Assembly (NCBI RefSeq): GCF_002104995.1
Contig: NW_024468283.1
Span: 1-64,000, forward strand
Direction: 5' to 3'
Length of the DNA stretch: 64,000 nucleotides
Source: Linderina pennispora
Taxonomy: Eukaryota; Kickxellomycota; Kickxellomycetes; Kickxellales; Kickxellaceae
Below, in pieces: positions 40,997 to 53,176 of this stretch. The first letter of the stretch is position 1. Every line of letters begins with the position of its first letter. The position numbers and the translations under genes are program-made. The notes under the pieces were generated by a model, which had not been told where the DNA came from, did no database searches, and was given only the letters and a program-made list of their open reading frames with translations.

Positions 40997-43125
40997 TTAG
41001 AAGTAGACCTCAGGCATGTCGTAGAAGGGAGGAGGGTTGAAAGGACCAGGGCGGAAAAGGACCAGGGCGGAAAGGACCAGGGCGGAAAGGTCCGGTGACG
41101 ATAGGCTTCTTTCCATGGCTGCTATCCTTGCCCTTGCCGTTATCCTTGCCCTTACCGTTACCCTTACCGCTGCGCTGGTTATAGATAGCTGCATCCAGAC
41201 CAGCACCAACACCAGTGCCGATCAGCTCAACACCCAGGTCACCCAGGAAGTCTTTTCCACGGCCGCTGCCGCGACCGCGACCGCCACGCTGGTTGTCATC
41301 CTCATAGTCCTCTTCATCATAATCGATACTACGCTTGTTGTAGATAGCAGCGTTGAGACCAGACTCCACACCAGTACCAATCAGCTCAACACCCAGGTCA
41401 CTCAGGAAGTCCTTTCCACGGCCACTACCGCGACCACGACCACCACGCTGGTTGTAGATGGCAGCATCAAGACCGGCACCAACACCAGTGCCGATCAGCT
41501 CAACACCGAGGTCGCTAAGGAAATCCTTGCCGCGACCGCTACCGCGACCACGACCGCCGCGCTGGTTGTAGATAGCAGCGTTGAGGCCGGACTCCACACC
41601 AGTACCGATCAGCTCAACACCCAGGTCACTCAGGAAGTCCTTTCCACGGCCACTACCGCGACCACGTCCTCCACGCTGGTTGTAGATAGCAGCATCCAGA
41701 CCAGCACCAACACCAGTGCCGATCAGCTCGACACCGAGGTCGCTAAGGAAGTCCTTTCCACGGCCGCTGCCGCGACCACGACCGCCACGCTGGTTGTCAT
41801 CCTCATAGTCCTCTTCATCATAATCGATACTACGCTTGTTGTAGATAGCAGCGTTGAGACCAGACTCCACACCAGTACCAATCAGCTCAACACCCAGGTC
41901 ACTCAGGAAGTCCTTTCCACGGCCACTACCGCGACCACGACCACCACGCTGGTTGTAGATGGCAGCATCAAGACCGGCACCAACACCAGTGCCGATCAGC
42001 TCAACACCGAGGTCGCTAAGGAAATCCTTGCCGCGACCGCTACCCGCGACCACGACCGCCGCGCTGGTTGTAGATAGCAGCGTTGAGGCCGGACTCCACA
42101 CCAGTACCGATCAGCTCAACACCCAGGTCACTCAGGAAGTCCTTTCCACGGCCACTACCGCGACCACGTCCTCCACGCTGGTTGTAGATAGCAGCATCCA
42201 GACCAGCACCAACACCAGTGCCGATCAGCTCGACACCGAGGTCGCTAAGGAAGTCCTTTCCACGGCCGCTGCCGCGACCACGACCGCCACGCTGGTTGTC
42301 ATCCTCATAGTCCTCTTCATCATAATCGATACTACGCTTGTTGTAGATAGCAGCGTTGAGACCAGACTCCACACCAGTACCAATCAGCTCAACACCCAGG
42401 TCACTCAGGAAGTCCTTTCCACGGCCACTACCGCGACCACGACCACCACGCTGGTTGTAGATGGCAGCATCAAGACCGGCACCAACACCAGTGCCGATCA
42501 GCTCAACGCCCAGGTCGCTAAGGAAATCCTTTCCACGGCCGCTGCCGCGACCGCGACCACCGCGCTGGTTATCATCCTCATCGTACTCCTCATCATAATC
42601 GATGCTGCGTTTGTTGTAGATAGCGGCATTGAGACCAGACTCCACACCAGTACCAATCAGTTCGACACCCAGGTCGCTGAGGAAGTCCTTTCCACGGCCA
42701 CTGCCACTGCCGCGACCACGACCGCCGCGCTGGTTGTAGATGGCAGCATCAAGACCGGCACCAACACCAGTACCAATCAGCTCAACGCCCAGGTCGCTCA
42801 GGAAGTCCTTACCGCGACCGCTACCGCGACCACGACTACCACGCTGGTTGTAGATGGCAGCGTTGAGGCCGGACTCCACACCAGTACCAATCAGTTCGAC
42901 ACCCAGGTCGCTAAGGAAGTCTTTTCCACGGCCGCTGCCACGACCACGACCGCCGCGCTGGTTATCCTCCTCATCGTATTCCTCGGTAGTCTCGACGAGA
43001 GGCTCAATAATTCCACCAGCCTGATCGTTGGAAGGCGTCGAGATATCGTTGTCAACAGGGCCAGCCTGGTTGGCAGCAGCAGTAGCAGCAAGGATGGCAA
43101 AAGCAGTAGCTAGAGTAAAGCGCAT
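40997..43125 (-). CDS. secreted protein of 14 tandem repeats, two base-run frameshifts
   Basis: Intronless gene. The ATG at 43125 starts a signal peptide (MRFTLATAFAILAATAAANQ) and an acidic segment. Then come 14 repeats of about 38 residues sharing GKDFLSDLGVELIGTGV and alternating between GAGLDAAIYN and ESGLNAAIYN endings. Linkers are Arg/Gly-rich (NQRGGRGRGSGR); four repeats end NKRSIDYDEE. The C-terminus is KGNGKGKDN-like, then repeated GPFRP. The frame breaks at 42043-42045 (ccc where sister repeats have cc) and at 41055-41058 (aaaa for aaa); correcting both gives one protein ending DMPEVYF at 40997. About 700 residues. Function unknown. The KR sites could be Kex2 cleavage points. A minus-strand TATATAAAG lies at 43261-43269. 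Confidence 0.7.
41290..42300. repeat. 501-bp higher-order tandem repeat within the secreted repeat gene
   Basis: The string ggttgtcatcctcatagtcc recurs at 41291, 41792 and 42294, giving periods of 501 and 502 bp, the latter explained by the extra C at 42043-42045. Each period holds four 114-bp repeats plus the acidic insert. Near-identical copies suggest recent amplification or conversion. Confidence 0.75.
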
Positions 43126-44041
43126 TGTCAGAATTGTTTTTCGTTAAAGATGCAAGTGCAAGAAGTGAATTTGTTTTGAATGGGGCTGCTTGAGTGAAGC
43201 GTGGGATGGTGATGGTGATGATGATATGAAAATATGACAATGTAGCCGTGGCAGGTTTGCTTTATATACGCTGGATTGACTATTAGGATATCCTGTAATT
43301 GAGCGAATGTCGCGCTCAGGACTAGTTTCGAGGAGATTGCTAATTTTAGACGCGCAGATGCAGCACAGCGGAAGTCGAGAAAGGAGATGTATTAATAGCC
43401 AAAAGACATGGCGATCATTCTTGTTTGTCATCTGAAGATATCCTCAATCTACGCGCATATGCGTGGCCGGAAAATTCGTGCATAGGCTCTCAGAAAGCGC
43501 TTGTCGAGGAGCTGTTTATTTCTGTAAATACAAACAGGGATTATGAACCCGCATGCCAAGCAATTTCCTAAAATATCCCTTTCTAATCAGCGGGAAAGGC
43601 TACGCTCAGGCGGTGATGACGTGAAGCGCGCGTTGGATTGAGGACAAGATTGACTGTGTCTTTTGTCGATATCACGACCAGCCAAGATCAGAATTCCTGG
43701 TCGTTATCTTATATTCAAGTTTAACTACGCATTGAGGTATCAGGGGCATGGCAACAGCCCAGTAACCAGCTGCTTGCTGGAGCAGCTGCATTGGACCTTC
43801 TATCCACAAGAGTCTGAATGATTCCTTGCTGCTGGGGTAGAAAAGTGCGCCATTGCGAGGAGTTAGTAGTAGTACAGACCTCAGGAACACCCTTGGCCAA
43901 GACCACCATGTATCCGGCTATCCTTCTGTGCTAGCATGTGTATATGCGCCATGGGTGAACGAGGTGGTGATAAATGGATCCTAGTCATTTTGATTGATCC
44001 TAGATACATTCGGGTAGAATCAATGCCCTCTGCAATGATAA
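43126..44041. other. gene-poor sequence upstream of the repeat gene
   Basis: The first 140 bp hold the repeat gene's promoter and leader (TATATAAAG at 43261-43269 on the minus strand). The rest has no supported gene. A short minus-strand open frame at 43672-43890 is protein-like in places but unidentified. Confidence 0.35.
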
Positions 44042-45470
44042 ATGCAACAAGACAATGTCACAATCCGCAAGCTGCCACGTGTTTGCTGTCTTCTGCCTTT
44101 GCACCTTGCAAGGTATTCCCACTTGTATAGCTCTAATTTCTTGACGCCAATGGACACTACTCAGCAGAGCATATGCAAAGCACTTGGCAGCGACATTATG
44201 TTGCTTATTTTCCGTGTTGTCATCGAAACTACAACTGGAGAACTGAAAGGAATCGGACGTCACAGGCTGCTCTCGATGTTAGCCACCACATGTCGCATGT
44301 GGGGCAGTATATTGCTTCCGATGATCTGCCAAACACTTGTTGTTGACTACAGTTATTGCGATCCATCGCACTCAAACATCGGCTAGTTCCTGGGTGCAGC
44401 GGGGTTTCGTGACTGGTCTCAGACCCTTGTACTGGGTGGCTGGATAAACGAATATCCCATTCTCAATTTGCTACAGATTCTCTGTATTTTTGAGTTCTTC
44501 ACTGTGAAATGGGGGCAGTATCAGGACTATGAGGACTGAATTCCCCAACCCGAATTCCCCTCCAATTGATGGATATGACCACAGTAGTACATGTGACGCG
44601 TTCTGTTACCAGCTACCAAGCCTAGTGGCCGTCGATTTCACAGTCGAAAATTTTTGCCCAGTGACTTTTGGAGGAGGAATACTCGGTCAGACATCGAGAA
44701 CCATACCGTTTGTTAACTTGGGGAATGAGTGGATATCGAATATATAGAAAAAATAAATTCTCAAAGTGACTGAGGGAAGAAGGAAGGCTGGTCGTCTGTC
44801 TGGGCCTTTGTAGGTATGCGTTTTGGCCTTGTCTATGGTGGCGCAGGAGGACTCTGGACCCCGAATGTCAACACCGCTATCTATTCGGAGCTTTGATGTT
44901 AGCTCTTATTTTCAGACTCGTTCCTTCACCCAGTTCCCAGGGCATATAATGCGAATGGATATCCGGGTTGATAGCCTGACGAAAATTGTATTGGACTGGA
45001 ATACAAAATACACACTGCTGATGTGAACACGGTTGGTTTTTTCTAGGAGGAAAGCCACTCATGGAGTACCTACAGTCACTTATCCTCCAGCACTTTACAC
45101 TGGACAGGACATATATTCATGCCGCTATATTTTTGTCGAGCGACTTCTTGTCAGGCTGCCCAATTTGCGGTATCTTAAAATCCAACCTAGTTGTCATTTT
45201 GTCGCAAACAGAAAACCTGGAGGCAACTTTGATCCTGTAGACTGGTCATTCTTACCGTCTAGAATCGGTTCGTTGCCTAAACTTCAAGAGTTCCATTTTG
45301 GAACCCGCCCCATCTAGACACCTCGCAATGTCGAATCGATAGATCAGCCTATTGAATGCTTACCGTCGCTTCTCAGAATAGGCGCACCTAGTTCAATTAT
45401 GCACACAATCTCCGATTTTTGCACTTCCCAGAGCAGGGATCTGGAAGCATTGGACAATATTGGAGCATTT
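44042..45470 (+). pseudogene. decayed F-box/LRR-like gene
   Basis: Protein-like sequence in pieces. The first piece carries an F-box-like segment (LGSDIMLLIFRVVIE, then LLSMLATTCRMWGSILLP) and hits an in-frame TAG at 44384; the same frame continues FLGAAGFRDWSQTLVLGGW to a TGA near 44538. Later fragments in shifting frames include CYQLPSLVAVDF, LLVRLPNLRYLKIQPS and IGSLPKLQEFHFG, which look like leucine-rich repeats. Multiple stops and shifts mark it as dead, more than the single-base breaks elsewhere. F-box/LRR proteins select substrates for SCF ubiquitin ligases; this one no longer encodes a product. Confidence 0.5.
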
Positions 45471-45774
45471 AAAGGGGTCACTGCGTTTGTCGAATCATGG
45501 TAGCATTAATTATTAGCAATGTGTTAATGCCCAAGTCGCGAAATTTATACACGTGAAGCATACATAGAAAACGGCATACTCTCTGCTACACGCGCTCTTG
45601 GGCTCAATACACACAGGCAGGGCGTTGCCAATATAGTAGGCTGGTTTGCTGATCGTGGGTGATTTTTATGATTTGCTTTTTTTCTCCTTTTAATGAGAAA
45701 CTACTGATGGGAAGAAAATTACAGAAAGATCAGATGTGACTGGCGATGCTGCTTGCACTCGCATGCAAAAGTGC

Positions 45775-46560
45775 TTAGCAAGTGCATCCAACAGAGCACT
45801 TGTCATCAGATCCGTTGCATTTGCACTCGGCACCGCACGGGCATCCGTAGCATACCGGGGCAGCCTCACTGCACTTGCACTCAGCACCGCACTCGCACTT
45901 GTCGCCGCAGATGCATGCGCTACCGCACTGGCAAGGGGACGGGCCGCAGGCACATTTGTCGCCGCAGCTGCAGACACTGGCGCACTTGCACTCGGCGCAC
46001 TTGCACTCGGCAACACTCGATCCGGCTTCCTTGCACTTGCAGGCAGAAGGGCCGCAGGCGCAGGCAGCCTTGGCCGATGAGCACTCGCACTTGTCGCCGC
46101 ACTGGCAGGCAGCGGCAGGCTTGGAGGAGCAGCATGACTTGGCAGTTTCGGTGCACTTGCACTTGTCACCGCAGCTGCAGACAGTGGCACACTTGCACTC
46201 AGCACACTTGCACTCGGCAACGCTCGATCCGGCTTCCTTGCACTTGCAGGCAGAAGGGCCGCAGGCGCAGGCAGCCTTGGCCGATGAGCACTCACACTTG
46301 TCGCCGCACTGGCAGGCAGCAGCAGGCTTGGACGAGCAGCACGACTTCTGGACCTCCTCGGCACCGCACTTGGCACACGAGCAATCAGCGCACTCGCACT
46401 TGCCAGAGCACTTGCATGTCTTGCAGTTGGAGGTTTCGGGGCACGAGCACGCACCGGCTCCGGGCTGGCCACAGGTGCAGGTGGGGAAGTCGCACTTGCC
46501 AGCGCAGGTGCACGAGACGCAACCGGTGGCAGCAGTCTTCTTATCGCAGGGGCAGACCAT
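45775..46560 (-). CDS. giant cysteine-rich metallothionein-like protein
   Basis: 261 residues with 70 cysteines (27%), no aromatic residues except one Phe and one Tyr, arranged as CxC, CxxC and CC motifs in short modules (GDKCEC, AECKCAECKC, GPSACKC). A 69-residue unit beginning SCCSSKPAAACQC is repeated twice nearly exactly, separated by KCTETAK. No signal peptide, so cytosolic. Such composition means metal binding, most likely Cu(I) or Zn/Cd buffering. It is far longer than most fungal metallothioneins; the Cryptococcus ones are also long and modular. ATG 46560; minus-strand TATATAAGAG at about 46671-46680. Frame is intact throughout. Confidence 0.85.
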   Translation of the reverse strand: MVCPCDKKTAATGCVSCTCAGKCDFPTCTCGQPGAGACSCPETSNCKTCKCSGKCECADCSCAKCGAEEVQKSCCSSKPAAACQCGDKCECSSAKAACACGPSACKCKEAGSSVAECKCAECKCATVCSCGDKCKCTETAKSCCSSKPAAACQCGDKCECSSAKAACACGPSACKCKEAGSSVAECKCAECKCASVCSCGDKCACGPSPCQCGSACICGDKCECGAECKCSEAAPVCYGCPCGAECKCNGSDDKCSVGCTC

Positions 46561-46670
46561 TGTTATAATTGTTTGGTGAATGTTTGGTATGTGTGGAGAA
46601 GCTTTTGTGGATTGTAGTGATCGATAGAAAAGTAAAGAGTCTGGAGAGGGAGAGAGGCTGCGAACCGATC

Positions 46671-46680
46671 CTCTTATATA
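46671..46680 (-). promoter_or_regulatory. TATA box of the metallothionein-like gene
   Basis: Minus-strand TATATAAGAG about 115 bp upstream of the ATG. I could not identify a convincing metal-response element further upstream. Confidence 0.5.
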
Positions 46681-48583
<1,903 letters not shown>

Positions 48584-48759
48584 GCAGCAGCGATTTTCAA
48601 GGTTCGAAACACGAAGCAAAATATATATTTTTTGGACACATAACACACCAACATTACATTGTCCACGTACACTCCGCTTCTGGTGGTGCTGCTGGCAACA
48701 GTCCGCCGACAAAATAAACCCTTCCTCTTATCCCCATTGCTATCTTTTTTATAGAAAAC

Positions 48760-49301
48760 ATGTCGACGATCCGGCGCTTCAAGGCCATGGACATGTTCCG
48801 GTTCAACAACGTGAACCTGGACAAGTTCACCGAAACCTACAGCCTGAACTTTTACCTGAGCTATCTCTTCAGCTGGCCCGACCTGTCGCACGTGTGCGAG
48901 TCCGCCGACGAGCGCCTGCTCGGATATATGATTGGCAAGGTTGAGGGCAAGCGCGAGCTCTGGCACGGACACGTCACCGCACTGACTGTTGCACCCGAGG
49001 GGCGCCGGCTTGGGCTCGGCCGCGGCATGATGAAGTTCCTGGAAGATGCGTCCGAGAAGGTCTACGACTGCTACTTTGTCGATCTGTTCGTCCGGCCGTC
49101 AAACAAAATCGCTATTGCCATGTACGAGAGCCTTGGGTACATTGTCTATCGGACCGTGACACAGTACTACTTAACCGACGGCTGTCATGCCAACCGAGGA
49201 TGCATATGACATGCGCCGGGCGCTGGCCAGAGACAAGGAGAAGAAGTCCAGTCGTGCCGCTGACAAGACCGGTGACTGTCGACGAGACGTACTTCCACTA
49301 G
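48760..49301 (+). CDS. NAA20: NatB catalytic subunit Naa20 (Nat3), two apparent frameshifts
   Basis: N-terminal acetyltransferase of proteins starting Met-Asp/Glu/Asn. GNAT fold: MSTIRRFKAMDMFRFNNVNL at the start, LLGYMIGKVEG, acetyl-CoA loop RRLGLGRGMM, and VDLFVRPSNKIAIAMYESLGY. In the assembled sequence a frame ends at 49209, but one base off it continues PTEDAYDMRRALARDKEKKS, the conserved C-terminal motif (extra base near 49186), and another shift near 49250 gives VVPLTRPVTVDETYFH with a stop at 49301. Restored length about 178 residues matches the family. Both breaks are probably sequence errors. Confidence 0.88.
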
Positions 49302-49401
49302 CAGACCTGGAATAAATTGGAGTTTTTTTAAAGACGAAGAAACAAAAATATGTAAGAGGTGGGAATTTTTAGGGGGGATTAGCAGCGAGCGCGAAGCACG
49401 T

Positions 49402-51412
49402 TTACTTCTTCTCGGCGTCCTTGAAGTCGGCGTCCTTGGCAGACGACGACTCGGACGACGAGCTCTGCTCGCCCTGGTTGGCGGCGGGCCTTGTAGACCA
49501 TCTCGAACAGCTTGAGCGACGCCTGCTGGACGTTGCCGGCCTGGGCCTTGATCTCCTCAGCCTTGAGCTCGACCTCGCCCGAGTTGACCTTGGCGATGGT
49601 CTGGCGCAGCTCGTCGAGCTGGGTGCGGATCTTCTCGACCTCGGCCTTGTCGAGCTGCTCCTTGAACTCCTCGAGGTTCTTCTCGGTATCGGTGATGATC
49701 GAGTCGGCAGAGTTGGTGGCCTCGATGACCTCACGGCGCTCCTTGTCGGCCTCGGCGTGCTTCTCGGCGTTGGCAATCATGTCCTCGATCTCGGCGTCAG
49801 TCAGACCCGACGACGCGGCGATGAGTGATCGACTGGTCGCGGTTGGTGGCCTTGTCCTTGGCCGACACGTTGACGATACCGTCGGCGTCGATGTCGAAGG
49901 TGACCTCGATCTGGGGCACGCCCTTGGGAGCAGGCGGCAGGCCAGTCAGCTGGAAGTTGCCGAGCAGCTTGTTGTCGCGGACCAGCTCGCGCTCGCCCTG
50001 GAAGACCTTGATCTCAACAGCGGTCTGCCCGTCGGCAGCAGTCGAGAACGACTGCGACTTCTTGGTCGGGATCGTGGTGTTGCGGTTGATCAGACGGGTG
50101 AACACGCCACCGAGGGTCTCGATACCAAGCGACAGCGGGGTGACATCGAGCAGCAGAATGTCGGTGACCTCGCCGGCAAGCACACCACCCTGGATGGCAG
50201 CGCCCATGGCGACAGCCTCGTCGGGTTGACGGCCTTGGTCGGCTCGCGGCCAAAGATCGACTTGACGGTCTCCTGGACCTTGGGCATGCGCGACATGCCA
50301 CCGACCAGGATGACCTCGCCGATCTGGTTCGAGCTGACGCCGGCGTCCTTGAGGGCGGACTTGCACGGCTGCACGGTGCGGTCGATCAGGGACTTGGTGA
50401 GCGTCTCGAACTGGGTGCGGGTGAACTTGAGGTTGATGTGCTTGGGGCCCGAGGCATCGGCGGTGATGAACGGCAGGTTGATGTCGGTCTGGACCGTCGA
50501 CGACAGCTCGATCTTGGCCTTCTCGCAGGCCTCGCGGATGCGCTGGGTGGCCATGCGGTCGTTGCTGAGGTCGATGCCCGACTCCTTCTTGAAGTCCTCG
50601 ACGACCTTGCGCACAAGGTGGATGTCAAAGTCCTCACCGCCAAGGTGGGTGTCACCGTTGGTCGACTTGACCTCGAACACGCCCTTCTGGATCTCGAGGA
50701 TCGAGATATCGAAGGTTCCGCCTCCGAGATCGTAGACAGCCACCAGCTTGTCGCCCTCCTTGTCGACGCCGTACGCCAGAGCAGCGGCCGTGGGCTCGTT
50801 GATCACACGCAGAACATTGAGACCGGCAATCGAGCCGGCGTCCTTGGTGGCCTGGCGCTGCGAGTCGTTGAAGTAGGCGGGAACAGTGATGACGGCGTTC
50901 TTCACCTGCTTGCCGAGGTAGGCCTCGGCGGTCTCCTTCATCTTGCCGACGACGAAGGCACCGATCTGAGCGGGCGAGTACGACTTGCCGCGGGCCTCAA
51001 CCCAGGCATCGCCGTTGCTGTGGCTGATGATCTTAAACGGCACCTCCTTGATGTCGCGCTGGATCTCCTTGTCCTGGAACTTGCGGCCGATCATGCGCTT
51101 GGTGGCAAACAGGGTGTTCTCGGGGTTGACCACAGCCTGGCGCTTGGCCGGGACACCAACCAGGAGCTCGCCGTCCTTGGTGAAGGCGACGGTCGACGGG
51201 GTGGTGCGGCCTCCCTCGGCGTTCTCGATGACACGAGTGGCCTTGCCCTCCATCACGGCGACGCACGAGTTGGTGGTTCCGAGATCGATACCAATGACCT
51301 GGCCCTGGACCTTGCTGCTCATGCCGCGGAAGAGCTGCTGGCTGGCACGGCTGGCCGACAGGAAGGTGGGGCGGGCGGCGGACCGCAGGTTACGCATGCA
51401 GGACATGTACAT
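49402..51412 (-). CDS. SSC1: mitochondrial Hsp70 (Ssc1), three frameshifts
   Basis: Matrix chaperone and import motor, about 665 residues when rejoined. ATG 51412 ([15 protein letters not shown]) opens a basic presequence; then [30 protein letters not shown] and [14 protein letters not shown], the three Hsp70 signatures. The frame breaks at about 50223 (NP to [17 protein letters not shown], one base short in a CCC run), about 49824 (DQSIT to IAASSGL), and about 49490 (EMVYKA to [11 protein letters not shown], one extra C). The tail ends [11 protein letters not shown] with TAA at 49402. Content is conserved across every break, so sequence error is far more likely than loss of an essential gene. 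It sits divergent from the WD40 gene at 53177. Confidence 0.92.
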
Positions 51413-52956
51413 TTTTGAAGAAAAGACTTATCTATAGATCCTTCTTTTCGCGAGAAAGAGAGGCTGGTTCTGGAGAGGGGCGTAGAGTACAAAAAGAAAA
51501 AAGTTGGAGATAAGAGAAGCAAAGAAGGGCTGGGTGCGGGAAGACGCGAGATTAATAATTTTATACGTGCGGTTTCTGCACAGGGTCGCCGTCTATCAGC
51601 CGGTGTGCGAGTGGTCGATGGCGCGGCTCGTTCTGGTAAGCATTGCACACACGGGGCGCGCCGAGAGCCGCCGAGCCCGTCTTTTAAACAGTGTGCCCGC
51701 TATGGCACTGCTGCCGCCAATGGCCCCCGCTTGGCCGCTAGCCCCCCCACTCCGGCTCAGCGTAATATCCACCGCGTTCTCTCGCTTTCGATGAGCATGC
51801 TGGCGCTGCTGCTGCCCATTACGGTGAGAGGACTGATCTGCGCTGTGATTGGCTGCAGGTGACTTGTGATTAGGGGTAAGCGGCCTCTGCAGTTTTTTTG
51901 GGCCAGGCAGGTGGGAACGCGGCTCGCCAACAGCGCTGCTGCCGTGGCGGCTCGCCCACGATCGAAAGCAGTCACTGCGGCTCGCGTCTGGCAGCGGACA
52001 GCGGGGCTTACATAACAGGCCTATTAATTACATTTAATCTGCCGTGGCAGCGGCGAGTTGGGCCGGCGGTCTGGGCTGTGCTCATCACTCTGTGGAATTG
52101 CGATCAGCCCTGCTGAGCGGCACGACCTAGTGGCTAGGCTCCCCTGCAGCGCATGCTCTCGTCTCCTTTTCCATGTTGCTCAAAGTCAATCTGACTCGCT
52201 CATTGCGTATGTATGGCCGGAGGCACAGGCAGCAAATGAGATTGGGCGCATAAGCGACAAACGGCAAGCACCAGATGCGGGCGCGAGCGGCAGTGATGTG
52301 CGCAGCACAAGGCAGCTTGCGCTGGCTCGACGCGTATTTATACCCGAGGCTCGCACCAAGACGCCCGTCTCCCGTATTGGCTTCCCAATCCCCTCTCGCT
52401 GTAGACTCACTTTTTCTCCTTACAACCGCAAAAAGCCCCGCCGATTCGCACTGTCATATTCCATAGAACCAGCAGCATTCCTTCCCTTTGCGCACATCTT
52501 GCAGAAAAACCCGCCGGCCAACTGCCCGTGCCGACAGAATCGCAAGCAAACCCAACAATCGCGGCAAATCCCTAACAAGGAAAACGACCACCAGCGCGGC
52601 GACGATCGCTAAATAGAATCCACCCCACACAGCCCACATCCCCTCTTTTCCCGTCTGCCTGCACAGCTGATGACAATCACGTTAGAACGGTAAGTGCCGA
52701 AAAATATGCCACTCCCCCGGGCGCCAGCTGGCTTGCTGCCTGGATCATTCGGAGGCGCATCTCATGTGATGTGCCAGACCCGGTTGTTCCACGCAGCCAT
52801 TGCGCCCAGTGCTTGTTGGACGCCAGCACAGGGATGCGTTGCTCCTCCGACTGGCTGTACAGTGAATCGTAAAATGCCCCGAAAAATTGCGGCGGCCACT
52901 GCAAAAAACTTTTTTCGCGGTGCTCTTGCGCGGGACCGGGCCTGCCTAACTGCAGG
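51413..52956. other. long intergenic region between SSC1 and the WD40 gene
   Basis: About 1.5 kb with no supported gene. The left part is the SSC1 leader and promoter. Plus-strand TATTTATAC near 52334 and a mini-exon-like ATGACAATCACG...CG|GTAAGT near 52670-52689 suggest an unrecognised leader or short gene, but nothing connects to it. Confidence 0.35.
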
Positions 52957-52962
52957 TATAAA
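52957..52962 (+). promoter_or_regulatory. TATA box of the WD40/DUF2415-like gene
   Basis: TATAAA in ggtataaattccgg, 220 bp upstream of ATG 53177, with a C/T-rich leader between. Confidence 0.5.
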
Positions 52963-53176
52963 TTCCGGCCTGGGTGCCTTCTGCGGAGGGGCTCTTCTTC
53001 GCCCTCCCCAGCACCCCCCTTTTCTCTATACTTTAAGCTTTTGGTGCTTCAGCCTTTCTGTTTCACCTGGTACTTTCAAAAGCCAGCCTCTTTTGCATCG
53101 ACATAAGCATCAGCGTCATCAGCGTGCGTCTCGCTTCACATAAACGCATTTCTCACACCCACGCTCTTTTTATACA

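Noticed and set aside
41037-43113. Two long plus-strand Thr/Ala/Val-rich frames opposite the repeat gene
   Set aside because: Translations of the complementary strand of the repeats; no start context, no signal peptide. The minus strand has signal peptide, TATA and a coherent end.
40997-43125. CRISPR-like regular repeats
   Set aside because: Repeats are coding modules with a 38-codon period and conserved spacers, in a eukaryotic gene with a signal peptide.
44042-45470. Intact multi-exon F-box gene
   Set aside because: In-frame stops at 44384 and near 44538, with later frame changes, have no plausible donor/acceptor pairs to remove them.
45753-46579. Plus-strand frames opposite the metallothionein
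   Set aside because: Shadows of the cysteine codons (Arg/His/Thr-rich).
52670-52689. Mini-exon ATGACAATCACGTTAGAACG followed by GTAAGT
   Set aside because: No in-phase continuation could be found before the next gene; not enough to call a gene.
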